In this document: one piece after another, positions 1 through 6,608 of the stretch
Numbering within the stretch: the first letter of the stretch is position 1
Layout of the letters: every line of letters begins with the position of its first letter
Origin: Candidatus Woesearchaeota archaeon
GTDB taxonomy: Archaea; Nanobdellota; Nanobdellia; Woesearchaeales; GW2011-AR4
Assembly (NCBI GenBank): GCA_013330825.1
Contig: DUHN01000035.1
Location: forward strand, 4,166 to 16,035
Direction of reading: 5' to 3'
DNA length: 11,870 bases
The notes under the pieces: generated by a model
The model's input: the letters and a program-made list of their open reading frames with translations, nothing else
Told to the model about the DNA's origin: nothing
Database searches by the model: none
Program-made: the position numbers and the translations under genes

Positions 1-20
1 TGATGAAATGAATAGGGGTA

Positions 21-929
21 TCATTTGAAGGCAACCACTAATTCTTCCAGGTCTTTCCCATAGCCGCAGCATCCTGAAACCCATGCGCCATCCCATCGTA
101 TGCCGGGGTGATTCTGCTGCGCTTTCTTTACGAATCCGATAAGATCCTTCACCGGAACATCTTGGTGCACACCGTCGCATCCGTCCAATATTCCCGGATC
201 GGTGTTGGACGCATTCGGGTAAAACCCCCCGATGCGATGGCCCAAACCATCCCTGGGAACCAGTTCCAGCATCGTTTTGATGTTCCCGGCGGTGGAACAG
301 TTCGCCAGATATCCTTTGGCATACGCTCCGGTCATCGAATCTATCTCCTTTATGGCCTCGCTGAACGATGTGCCATTACGGACATTTCCCAGCCCTTCTT
401 TGTCAAGGACGAAGCTGAGATAGACTGGAAGAGAATAGTCTTTGGCCAAAGCCACCAATGCCTTGCCTTCCCTGACAGTGTTTATCGTCTCCGGCCAGAG
501 GCCGTCCACCCCTGCCTTTTTCAGCGCTTCCACCTGTGGATGGTGATACTCCATGATTGACTTCACAGAGTCCGACGCCTGAGAAGGATCGTAACAATCC
601 CTGCCCATCGGCCCAACCACCCCAAACACTTTCATTTCGCGATTGCCGTATCTTTCCCTTGCCGATAGGGCGACATCGGCTGCCAGCCTGTTGAAATCGT
701 ACACATGGCTGTTCACGAAATGCGGGCTGCACCTGAAGGTGTGTGTCATGATGCCATCAATGCATTTCCCGTCTCTCTGCCCCATGCGCACATAATCGTC
801 CGTCAATTCCTGCAGCAATGCCCTCCACCCCGCCTCCCTGAAAACAGCGGCGCTGGACATCTCGTGATTGTTCGGCACGCCCATGGCCTCGAGAGCGGTG
901 CCGTACGCGGGGGTGAATATCTTTACCAT
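21..929 (-). CDS. Homocysteine S-methyltransferase family protein
   Basis: The protein (302 aa from the ATG at 929) belongs to the zinc-dependent homocysteine S-methyltransferase family (MmuM type), which moves a methyl group from S-methylmethionine or SAM to homocysteine to give methionine in the cytoplasm. The zinc-binding signature is intact: Cys211 in an ANCS motif and the Cys287-Cys288 pair in a SGCCGYG motif near the C-terminus. A Glu-Thr pair at 147-148 and a YPNAS segment at 237-241 also match the family, and the length is typical. The N-terminal glycine-rich start is altered to TPAYGTALE. An in-frame GTG lies 15 bases upstream at 944. I prefer the ATG because a TATA box centred near 955 would start the transcript right at 929, and because this start fits the family N-terminus. 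The methyl donor cannot be decided from sequence. It is divergent from the next gene and shows no operon partner inside the window. Confidence 0.87.
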   Translation of the reverse strand: MVKIFTPAYGTALEAMGVPNNHEMSSAAVFREAGWRALLQELTDDYVRMGQRDGKCIDGIMTHTFRCSPHFVNSHVYDFNRLAADVALSARERYGNREMKVFGVVGPMGRDCYDPSQASDSVKSIMEYHHPQVEALKKAGVDGLWPETINTVREGKALVALAKDYSLPVYLSFVLDKEGLGNVRNGTSFSEAIKEIDSMTGAYAKGYLANCSTAGNIKTMLELVPRDGLGHRIGGFYPNASNTDPGILDGCDGVHQDVPVKDLIGFVKKAQQNHPGIRWDGAWVSGCCGYGKDLEELVVAFK

Positions 930-942
930 GGGTAAAACTCTC

Positions 943-976
943 ACCGGAAATTTAAATAAGCTGCTGACCGGAAAAT
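943..976. repeat. Direct repeat ACCGGAAA flanking a TATA box
   Basis: The octamer ACCGGAAA occurs at 943-950 and again at 967-974, 24 bp apart, on either side of the TATA box of the homocysteine methyltransferase gene. The right copy is part of a short inverted repeat, CGGAA-aa-TTCCG (969-980). The placement would suit a regulator that blocks or assists TBP/TFB binding. No regulator is identified and the repeat is short enough to be chance. Confidence 0.3.
951..958 (-). promoter_or_regulatory. TATA box for the homocysteine methyltransferase gene
   Basis: On the minus strand the sequence reads TATTTAAA, an archaeal TATA element. Its centre is about 26 bp upstream of the ATG at 929, so the transcript would be leaderless. 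This supports the ATG over the upstream GTG. Confidence 0.6.
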
Positions 977-1050
977 TCCGATATGAATGTCGGTTAAGCT
1001 GCTTCCTTCTTAGGAACGGATACTGGACTTTTTTCTTGCAGGATTATTCC

Positions 1051-1067
1051 CATAAGAATATCTTATG
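1051..1067. promoter_or_regulatory. 17-bp palindrome, candidate operator
   Basis: CATAAGA-ata-TCTTATG has perfect 7-bp arms and a 3-bp centre. It ends 8 bp before the TATA box of the plus-strand gene at 1106, the region where archaeal activators or repressors often bind next to the BRE. It is the strongest dyad in the divergent intergenic region. The binding protein is unknown. Confidence 0.45.
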
Positions 1068-1075
1068 CACAAGGG

Positions 1076-1083
1076 TTTATTAA
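1076..1083 (+). promoter_or_regulatory. TATA box for the 133-aa protein gene
   Basis: The element TTTATTAA is centred about 26 bp upstream of the ATG at 1106. The predicted transcription start coincides with the start codon, so a leaderless mRNA is expected. Confidence 0.6.
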
Positions 1084-1105
1084 AACACTGCCTTTACACA
1101 TTGTT

Positions 1106-1507
1106 ATGGCATTCGTTAAAACGCGACCTGCTCCCAATGGGAAAATAGATATCGAGCAGATTCTTGGAAGAATTGGCAGATCTGATGCCACCACCCTGCC
1201 TGGTATTGTAAGTTTGGCCATAGGTATACTAAAGATAGAAAAGGGCAAGTTGAGCGATGTCTCTCGAGAGACTTCCCGTGACTACCAACTCCTCTGGGAA
1301 TATGCTGACAGGATTAGCGGGGCTGCTGCGGACAGATATATGGAATTGAAGGGATATACGGTACACCATAGCCACTCCGCAAGATACATTACAAACGGTG
1401 CTGGACATTTAGATTCAGCAGAAGTGGCGGCCCTCAATGCCGCAGCCTACAAAAATATCAGAATGCCCGCAGAAGATTTTTTGGAAAGGCCGCACCATCT
1501 AAACTAA
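1106..1507 (+). CDS. Unrecognised 133-aa protein
   Basis: I do not recognise this protein. It is the only real gene on the plus strand of the window. It has no signal peptide, membrane segment or metal-binding cysteines; in fact it contains no cysteine. The composition suggests a small soluble alpha-helical protein: probable helices cover residues about 15-45 and 55-80, followed by a His-rich stretch (VHHSHSARY, near 86-94) and a helical C-terminal third ending in RPHHLN. Support for coding is the TATA box placed exactly for a leaderless start at the ATG, a palindrome just upstream of it, and an open frame that ends 9 bp before the end of the convergent asparagine synthetase gene. Codon use is less GC-rich at third positions than in the thermosome gene, which fits a fast-evolving or acquired gene. 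No function is proposed. Confidence 0.7.
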   Translation: MAFVKTRPAPNGKIDIEQILGRIGRSDATTLPGIVSLAIGILKIEKGKLSDVSRETSRDYQLLWEYADRISGAAADRYMELKGYTVHHSHSARYITNGAGHLDSAEVAALNAAAYKNIRMPAEDFLERPHHLN

Positions 1508-1516
1508 TCTTCTTCC

Positions 1517-3625
1517 TTACTTTGCCTTAAGCCCTGCTTTTCCGATGTGCAGCAGAACAGAAATCCCTTCTCCGGCCATTGAAAGTCCCATAACCTTGAT
1601 TTTTTTCCCGAACATCGGGCAATCCACCACCAGGCTCTCGTATTCCCCTCCCTCCCCCGCGACATTGAGCCCGTTCTTTTTGCGCAGCGCAGCCAATCTG
1701 TCCACGTCCTTCTCCGTTATCCTCCTGCCCAGCCAGCTCCCGTCGAGCCCCTCCGCGGCCACGCTCACGAAGATGACCTCAAAGCCTTCCCTCAGCAATT
1801 GCCGCAGCTCCTGCTCCTGATCCATGTGCCACAACGGGGAGAACAGCTTCAGGCCAAGCTCATCGCCGACTTTCTCGATGCGGCTGCGCTGGTAATTGGA
1901 GAACAACGCCCCGCTGACAATGCCTTCGATGCCATGCCTCAATTTCGCCTCTTCCAATGCCTTCCGCAAATCGTCAAGCTCTTTTTCCTTCTCCCCAGCA
2001 GTTTGCCTCATCACCAGGGGAATGCCCATCGCCTCTGCCTGCAGCTTCACCAGCTCTATGTTGGGGGTATGGAACATGTACGAGGAAGGATTCCCGCTCT
2101 GCAGGGTGATGCCGCACGCTATCTCATAATTCTGCCTCTTCATGATGTATGCGGCGAACAGGCTGTCCTTGCCGGAGCTGAGGAGGGCGCCGAGCTTCAT
2201 GATGGGCCGCCGGAGGAACATGGCAAGGTACGCAGACTTTGACAGCTTCCTCTTCTTCGCGAGCGTCCCTATGATGGCATCCGCGCCGCTGCCGTACTGC
2301 GCGGCTTTCTTCGGACGGAAGGAAACCCCTGCGGGAATGCCCATCTCCGAGGCCAATTGCCGGAGGATGTATTTCTCGATGGGTTTCCCGCCGCCGGATT
2401 TGATTTTCAATGAGGGTCCAATGCGAAGGCCGAGGGCAACGACCCCCTTGTCCAGAAAAGGGACCCTCAGCTCCAGGTTGTTGTTCATCGTGACGACGTC
2501 ATCGCGGTAGCAGTTCTTCTCATAGAGCTTCAGCACGTCAGAATAGCAGTCCTTGTTGACCTCCGGCGAGCCCTTGTGGCGGTGGTAGCCGCCGAACACC
2601 TCGTCAGCGCCGCTCCCGGAGAAGATCACCCTGCAGCCGTCCTTGCGGGCTGACTCGCATGCCGCATAGAGGGGAAGGGCAACGCCGATCTTCGCCACGT
2701 TATTGTCCTCGACGAGAGGAACGATTCTCTCCAGGTATTCTTCGACAGCATCTTTGTCGATGATGACGGTCCTTAACGGCAGCCCTAACGCGGCAGCGGC
2801 CTCTTTTGCATGGACGGCATCCTGGCTTTTCTCGCCAATGGCGGTGGCATAGCACGTGAATTCCTTCCCGGAATCCTTCAGCAGCTTCGCGATGATGGCG
2901 GAATCAAGGCCGCCGGAAAAGAGAAGGCCAAACTTGTGGCCCGGTATGCGCATGGCCACCCCTTCTTTTAGCCTTTTTCCCAACAATTGGAGCGCTTCCT
3001 GTTCATCATCAATGGCCGGCTCCAGGGGGAAAAACGGCCGCTTGATCTCCAGCACCCTTCCCGTTTTCAGGTCATAGCGGAGGATGGTGCGGGGATTCAG
3101 CTCCGCGACACGTTTGCAATGCTTCTCCATGCCTTTCTTCTCGGAGCAGAACACCAGCCCGCCTTCAACGGAATACCACAGTGGCTTTATCCCGATGATG
3201 TCCCGCGCAATGAAGATGTCATCTCCTTTCCAGTAGGCGAACGCGTAGACCCCCCTGATCTCCTCAAGCGCCTTTTCGACGCCGGCTTTGTTGATAAGCT
3301 TCAGCAGCAAAACAGCGTCATTTTCCGCCTGCAAGGTGTATTTCTTTGACAATTCTTTCCAATTGTAGATCTCGCAGTTTGCGGAGAGGACGCCATCACC
3401 GTCTTTTATTGGTTCGGGAATAACATCGACAATGGCATGGAGCGCATGGCCGACAATGGAGGGCGATGCGGTAAAGGGAAGGTCATCGACGGATTCGGCA
3501 TGGGCGAGATGTTTGCCGTCATAATGCCCGTAGCCGTCCCTGCCGCGCTCCCGAATGATGGCCAGCCCTTCCCGGACTATCTGGGACGCGTTTTCCCTGT
3601 TGAATGCGCCGATGATGCCGCACAT
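1517..3625 (-). CDS. asnB-dph6: Asparagine synthetase (glutamine-hydrolysing) fused to diphthine-ammonia ligase (Dph6)
   Basis: This 702-aa protein joins three catalytic units. Residues 1-190 are a class II glutamine amidotransferase with the nucleophile Cys2 after Met1 and an NCEIYN motif at 83-88. Residues about 205-455 are an asparagine synthetase ATP-pyrophosphatase domain, with SGGLDS at 237-242, SGSGADE at 336-342, RVPFLD at 387-392 and RPKK at 437-440. Residues about 475-680 are a second ATP-pyrophosphatase of the Dph6/DUF71 family, with SSGKDS at 483-488 and the family signature EGGEYESLVVDCP at 658-670. The first two make asparagine from aspartate, ATP and glutamine. Dph6 amidates diphthine to diphthamide on the EF2 histidine, using ATP and ammonia. 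Fusion suggests the glutaminase may also feed the Dph6 site; this is inference. The arginine that binds glutamine in E. coli AsnB (Arg49) aligns with Leu62 in GHALHAI, so glutaminase efficiency is uncertain. The start is fixed by the MCG N-terminus and a TATA box placed for a leaderless transcript. Confidence 0.92.
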   Translation of the reverse strand: MCGIIGAFNRENASQIVREGLAIIRERGRDGYGHYDGKHLAHAESVDDLPFTASPSIVGHALHAIVDVIPEPIKDGDGVLSANCEIYNWKELSKKYTLQAENDAVLLLKLINKAGVEKALEEIRGVYAFAYWKGDDIFIARDIIGIKPLWYSVEGGLVFCSEKKGMEKHCKRVAELNPRTILRYDLKTGRVLEIKRPFFPLEPAIDDEQEALQLLGKRLKEGVAMRIPGHKFGLLFSGGLDSAIIAKLLKDSGKEFTCYATAIGEKSQDAVHAKEAAAALGLPLRTVIIDKDAVEEYLERIVPLVEDNNVAKIGVALPLYAACESARKDGCRVIFSGSGADEVFGGYHRHKGSPEVNKDCYSDVLKLYEKNCYRDDVVTMNNNLELRVPFLDKGVVALGLRIGPSLKIKSGGGKPIEKYILRQLASEMGIPAGVSFRPKKAAQYGSGADAIIGTLAKKRKLSKSAYLAMFLRRPIMKLGALLSSGKDSLFAAYIMKRQNYEIACGITLQSGNPSSYMFHTPNIELVKLQAEAMGIPLVMRQTAGEKEKELDDLRKALEEAKLRHGIEGIVSGALFSNYQRSRIEKVGDELGLKLFSPLWHMDQEQELRQLLREGFEVIFVSVAAEGLDGSWLGRRITEKDVDRLAALRKKNGLNVAGEGGEYESLVVDCPMFGKKIKVMGLSMAGEGISVLLHIGKAGLKAK

Positions 3626-3646
3626 GACCCGGGGAAGGTGAAGATC

Positions 3647-3655
3647 ATTTTTAAT
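3647..3655 (-). promoter_or_regulatory. TATA box for the asparagine synthetase-Dph6 gene
   Basis: The minus strand reads ATTAAAAAT, centred about 26 bp upstream of the ATG at 3625. No Shine-Dalgarno sequence precedes the start, so leaderless translation is expected. A second A-rich element (CCAATAAAAAAC on the minus strand, 3657-3668) lies just upstream. Confidence 0.6.
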
Positions 3656-3675
3656 GGTTTTTTATTGGAGACTAT

Positions 3676-3687
3676 CGAACAAGAAAA
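3676..3687 (-). terminator. Possible U-rich terminator after ribL
   Basis: The minus strand reads GTTTTCTTGTTC shortly after the ribL stop codon. Archaeal transcripts commonly end at such U-rich tracts without a hairpin. The tract is short and interrupted. Confidence 0.3.
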
Positions 3688-3698
3688 CCGGAAGGAAG

Positions 3699-4112
3699 CT
3701 AGGGCACCGAAGAGGGTCTGAGCTTGGAGCTCTTGTAGATGTGCGGCTCATGGCTGGGCAGCCGCACTACCCTTGCGGGGATGTTGCGCCTCTTCAGCTC
3801 CTTGGTAAGCTCCTCTTCCCCCACTCTTTGGTCATACCCAAGGCAGATGATATCCGGCTTGACTTCCCCGATGACCTCGAAGATGTCCCCCTTATGGCCC
3901 AGCATGGCCTCATCGGCTATGCCCAGCTTCCTGAGGGCATCGACGCGCGCCTGCTCGCTGTACAGCGGCTTCCTGCCCTTGAAGCGCTCCACGCTCTCGT
4001 CCCGCGCCACGATGACCACCAGGCGCGTCCCGTGCTTCTTCGCCTCCTTCAGGAAGAACTCATGGCCCTTGTGGAGCACATCGAACGTCCCTGCGACCAT
4101 GACGGTTTGCAT
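3699..4112 (-). CDS. ribL: Archaeal FAD synthetase (FMN adenylyltransferase) RibL
   Basis: This 137-aa nucleotidyltransferase matches archaeal RibL, which transfers AMP (or CMP) from the nucleotide to FMN to make FAD in the cytoplasm. Visible hallmarks are the N-terminal VAGTFDVLHKGH block with the HxGH motif at 14-17, the VIVARDESVERFKGRKP segment (33-49) characteristic of the family, LGHKGD (71-76), and PDIICLGYDQR (85-95). The C-terminal HIYKSSKLR corresponds to the conserved end region, and the length is close to that of known RibL proteins. The gene starts 12 bp after the stop of the large 793-aa gene and has no clear TATA box of its own, so both are probably one transcript. The first ATG is chosen because the family has a few residues before the AGTFD strand; a second ATG at codon 5 is also possible. 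A related glycerol-3-phosphate cytidylyltransferase role is less likely but shares the fold. Confidence 0.88.
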   Translation of the reverse strand: MQTVMVAGTFDVLHKGHEFFLKEAKKHGTRLVVIVARDESVERFKGRKPLYSEQARVDALRKLGIADEAMLGHKGDIFEVIGEVKPDIICLGYDQRVGEEELTKELKRRNIPARVVRLPSHEPHIYKSSKLRPSSVP

Positions 4113-4124
4113 ATGAATGCCTGC

Positions 4125-6506
4125 TCATGATTTCTTGGGAGCGCTGTTTTGGTAATGGGTAATGCTTCCTTGCGGTGCCTTGAGAGATTCAATGATGCCC
4201 TGGCCGATGGCTCTGGTGAAATCATAGAACTTTTGCGTCACCTGCATGCCCACTGCTGTGCCGTCTTTGAAGTTACCCTTTAGGAGAAGGTCTTTTGTGT
4301 TGCTCAGCGCAACAGTCCCAACATAATCAAATTCCTTGCCAAGATAAGTTCCCTGCAGGCGGAAGGTAAGCCCGGTCTCGTGTTCCGTCCGGCCTGGCTT
4401 GATGAGGACATTGTCAAGCGCAATGCCGTCGTTCCCGAGAGAATCGTGCTGCTGCTTCGTGAAGAAATAAAACCATCCCGTGTCTGCCCGGCGCCCTTGC
4501 TCTGCCGCCTTTCCCGTGCCGTCCAATGCGTTCATGAAGAGTGAGCGATGATAACTGTCAAGGTGCTTTCCAGAGAGGGCATCGTCCATCATCCTGGTGA
4601 GGTCGCCCGCGCTGCTCCTGTTCCGCCTATAGGATCCTCCCCTTCGGAAGGGATTGTGATCGGCAAATCTCGTATCTGTGTACCCCAAGGAGTGCAGGAC
4701 CGCGTTTATTCTTTCATGCCCAATTTTGCTGAGAAGGATGTTTGAATCCCGGTTGCTCAGTCCTGTAAGATATTGGCAGACATGCGGGAGCATGGCCTCT
4801 ATTTCCAATTCTTTCTCCAGGGAAGGCGCTTTTTCGTGCGTGAACAGTTTGCCTTCCCGCTTCAAGGTCTCCACGTATTCTGGAGTGACGACTTCCTTGA
4901 GGTTTATTTCTCCTCTGTGCGAAAGGTAAAGCACGGCATATATCAAAGCCGCTTTTATGGCCGATGCGGGCGGCACTGGCTTCCTTCCTCCTTCTTCCAC
5001 GACGGATCCTGTGAGGCGGTTCCTGATGGAATAGGTGAATTCTGCCCCGAAAGAATCCCTCATGAGCTGCGCCCGGGAACTCATCTCCGCAAGGCGTTGA
5101 AGGGAGAACCCTGCACCATACGGCGCCCGCGCATAATCATTCCCGTTTTTTGGAGTCATATGTCCGACGGAAGACTTTTTGATTGCATACATACGGGAAG
5201 GGTTGGGCGTGATGGACGGCTGGCCGACGATGAGGGAGATGTCGCTATCGCGCCTCTGTCCCTGATAAGGATCAGGCTTGGGCATTTGGACAGAAGGCGG
5301 AACATATGCCTTGGACAGGGGCGCTGTTCGCTGGTCCCCTGCCATCTTCCAGAGAGAAGAAAGGGGGATGTAATGGCGCTCCCCCTTGGGCCTCGTTTCC
5401 ACCGGCAATCGCATTGGACGAGGATCATCTTTTTTTTGGACGGATAACGGAGTCTGGTTGCGGGTCTTTTGGATGGGCAAAGATGACAAAAGCGGAACGG
5501 CGTAGGTTTGGGATGGCACGTTCCTTCCGTTTTGGACGATGATGCTGGGGCGGGCATAGGACGGCTTCGCATGTATCCTACTCTTCGGAGAGCCGTGCTC
5601 TTCGCCCCTTGGATGGGCAGAATGCCTGTACTGCTCTGGGAGAGTGTATAAAATAACGGGAGTGATGGGCTTCCCGCCAGATTTCAGGACGATTTCCTTC
5701 CTTGGGACAGTCTGCGCGTACGAAAATGGCGCTGTCGCTGCCTGAAGAGGGGGCATTGTCGCCTGTTTTTTCCCTCGGTAGGAGGGTGGGTGGAAAGTAT
5801 ATTCATTTTGGGTTGTTTTTGTATAGGATTTGTTCTTGTCGGAAAGGCCAATACCATATCCAAATACTTTTTGCCAATGGATAGGGATAAATCCGGAAAA
5901 CAAGTGCATATTCTGGAAAGATGCCTTCCGATTGATGTATCCCTGATTCCTGCTTTCAAGTGGACCGTAGGTTTCCTGTATCCTGGTATAGGGCCGTTGC
6001 CAAGCGTCCTGCAACGGGGCAAAGGCAAGCGGCTCAATCTTGGCGTGGGAAACCCGCCTGCCTCCGGAAAAAGCGTACATGCTATAAGGAATGATGAGGG
6101 GAGTTCCTCTCGGCACAGGAGTGTTGACGAGGTACTGAGCGGCAGGGGAAGGGATGTTCCATGCAGTGAAATTGGCGGCTGCCGGAGGGTGATGTCCGGA
6201 TGATTTTTGCTGCACTGATGCTTCGACTGCTTCTTGGAAGAGGGAAAGCTCCAGCCGGCTGCCCTGCCTGGGCATGAATGACGCATGGAGCACATCTTCA
6301 AGGGAGATGATTCTCCTGCCCGGGAACACGGCAGCGTCTGTCTGGGATTTTTTCTCCTCTGACAGCGGTGGGCGCATAAGGCCGTCGCCTGTGGAAGTGG
6401 CTTCCTGGTTGGTGAAGAGATGCCCCTGTATCAGGAACCCTGTATCCCTGCACATCCCCTTGAAGTCTCCAAGGGAGGAAGAAGCAACCTCAATCATGCC
6501 GTTCAC
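4125..6506 (-). CDS. Large Pro/Ser-rich protein with C-terminal serine beta-lactamase-like domain
   Basis: I do not recognise the full-length protein (793 aa). Residues about 1-470 are rich in Pro, Ser, Gln, Tyr and basic residues, probably mostly disordered, with loosely repeated segments that pair a hydrophobic triad with a Tyr-Ala/Thr (near 137-146, 271-290, 321-338 and 424-443). Residues about 483-775 resemble the class A beta-lactamase/DD-peptidase fold (beta-lactamase2 type). There is an SxxK motif at Ser515-Lys518 (PPASAIK), an SNRDSN helix motif at 584-589 in the position of SDN, an NRSSAGDLTRMM helix (629-640) like the family NTTxxDMARL segment, and a K703-P-G motif in the KTG position before the last strands. 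I see no signal peptide or membrane segment, which is unusual for a family that acts on extracellular substrates. Start: GTG at 6506 is just downstream of the predicted transcription start; ATG at 6497 is an alternative with a leader of about 10 nt. Substrate and activity are unknown. Confidence 0.72.
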   Translation of the reverse strand: MNGMIEVASSSLGDFKGMCRDTGFLIQGHLFTNQEATSTGDGLMRPPLSEEKKSQTDAAVFPGRRIISLEDVLHASFMPRQGSRLELSLFQEAVEASVQQKSSGHHPPAAANFTAWNIPSPAAQYLVNTPVPRGTPLIIPYSMYAFSGGRRVSHAKIEPLAFAPLQDAWQRPYTRIQETYGPLESRNQGYINRKASFQNMHLFSGFIPIHWQKVFGYGIGLSDKNKSYTKTTQNEYTFHPPSYRGKKQATMPPLQAATAPFSYAQTVPRKEIVLKSGGKPITPVILYTLPEQYRHSAHPRGEEHGSPKSRIHAKPSYARPSIIVQNGRNVPSQTYAVPLLSSLPIQKTRNQTPLSVQKKDDPRPMRLPVETRPKGERHYIPLSSLWKMAGDQRTAPLSKAYVPPSVQMPKPDPYQGQRRDSDISLIVGQPSITPNPSRMYAIKKSSVGHMTPKNGNDYARAPYGAGFSLQRLAEMSSRAQLMRDSFGAEFTYSIRNRLTGSVVEEGGRKPVPPASAIKAALIYAVLYLSHRGEINLKEVVTPEYVETLKREGKLFTHEKAPSLEKELEIEAMLPHVCQYLTGLSNRDSNILLSKIGHERINAVLHSLGYTDTRFADHNPFRRGGSYRRNRSSAGDLTRMMDDALSGKHLDSYHRSLFMNALDGTGKAAEQGRRADTGWFYFFTKQQHDSLGNDGIALDNVLIKPGRTEHETGLTFRLQGTYLGKEFDYVGTVALSNTKDLLLKGNFKDGTAVGMQVTQKFYDFTRAIGQGIIESLKAPQGSITHYQNSAPKKS

Positions 6507-6529
6507 GTGGGATAAGTCAGGGAAGACGG

Positions 6530-6537
6530 TTTATAAA
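6530..6537 (-). promoter_or_regulatory. TATA box for the 793-aa gene and ribL
   Basis: The minus strand reads TTTATAAA, a near-consensus TATA box, centred about 26 bp upstream of position 6508. The transcript would begin 2 nt before the GTG at 6506 and about 10 nt before the ATG at 6497. Confidence 0.65.
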
Positions 6538-6572
6538 AGTTGCCCATTCTGGCGTCAGGGGGATGTTCTCTT

Positions 6573-6599
6573 AGAAAGGAGAAAAGAAAAAAGAAAAAG
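6573..6599 (-). terminator. U-rich terminator after the thermosome gene
   Basis: Just past the thermosome stop codon the minus strand carries a long pyrimidine tract with three T runs (TTTTTC, TTTTTTC and TTTTC) followed by further T-rich bases. This is the expected form of an archaeal intrinsic terminator, and it separates the chaperonin from the TATA box of the next gene. Confidence 0.65.
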
Positions 6600-6608
6600 G
6601 CGCCCTGC

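Noticed and set aside
4773..5447. 224-aa plus-strand open frame inside the 793-aa gene
   Set aside because: There is no promoter or domain; the minus-strand frame has a TATA box and a recognisable C-terminal fold.
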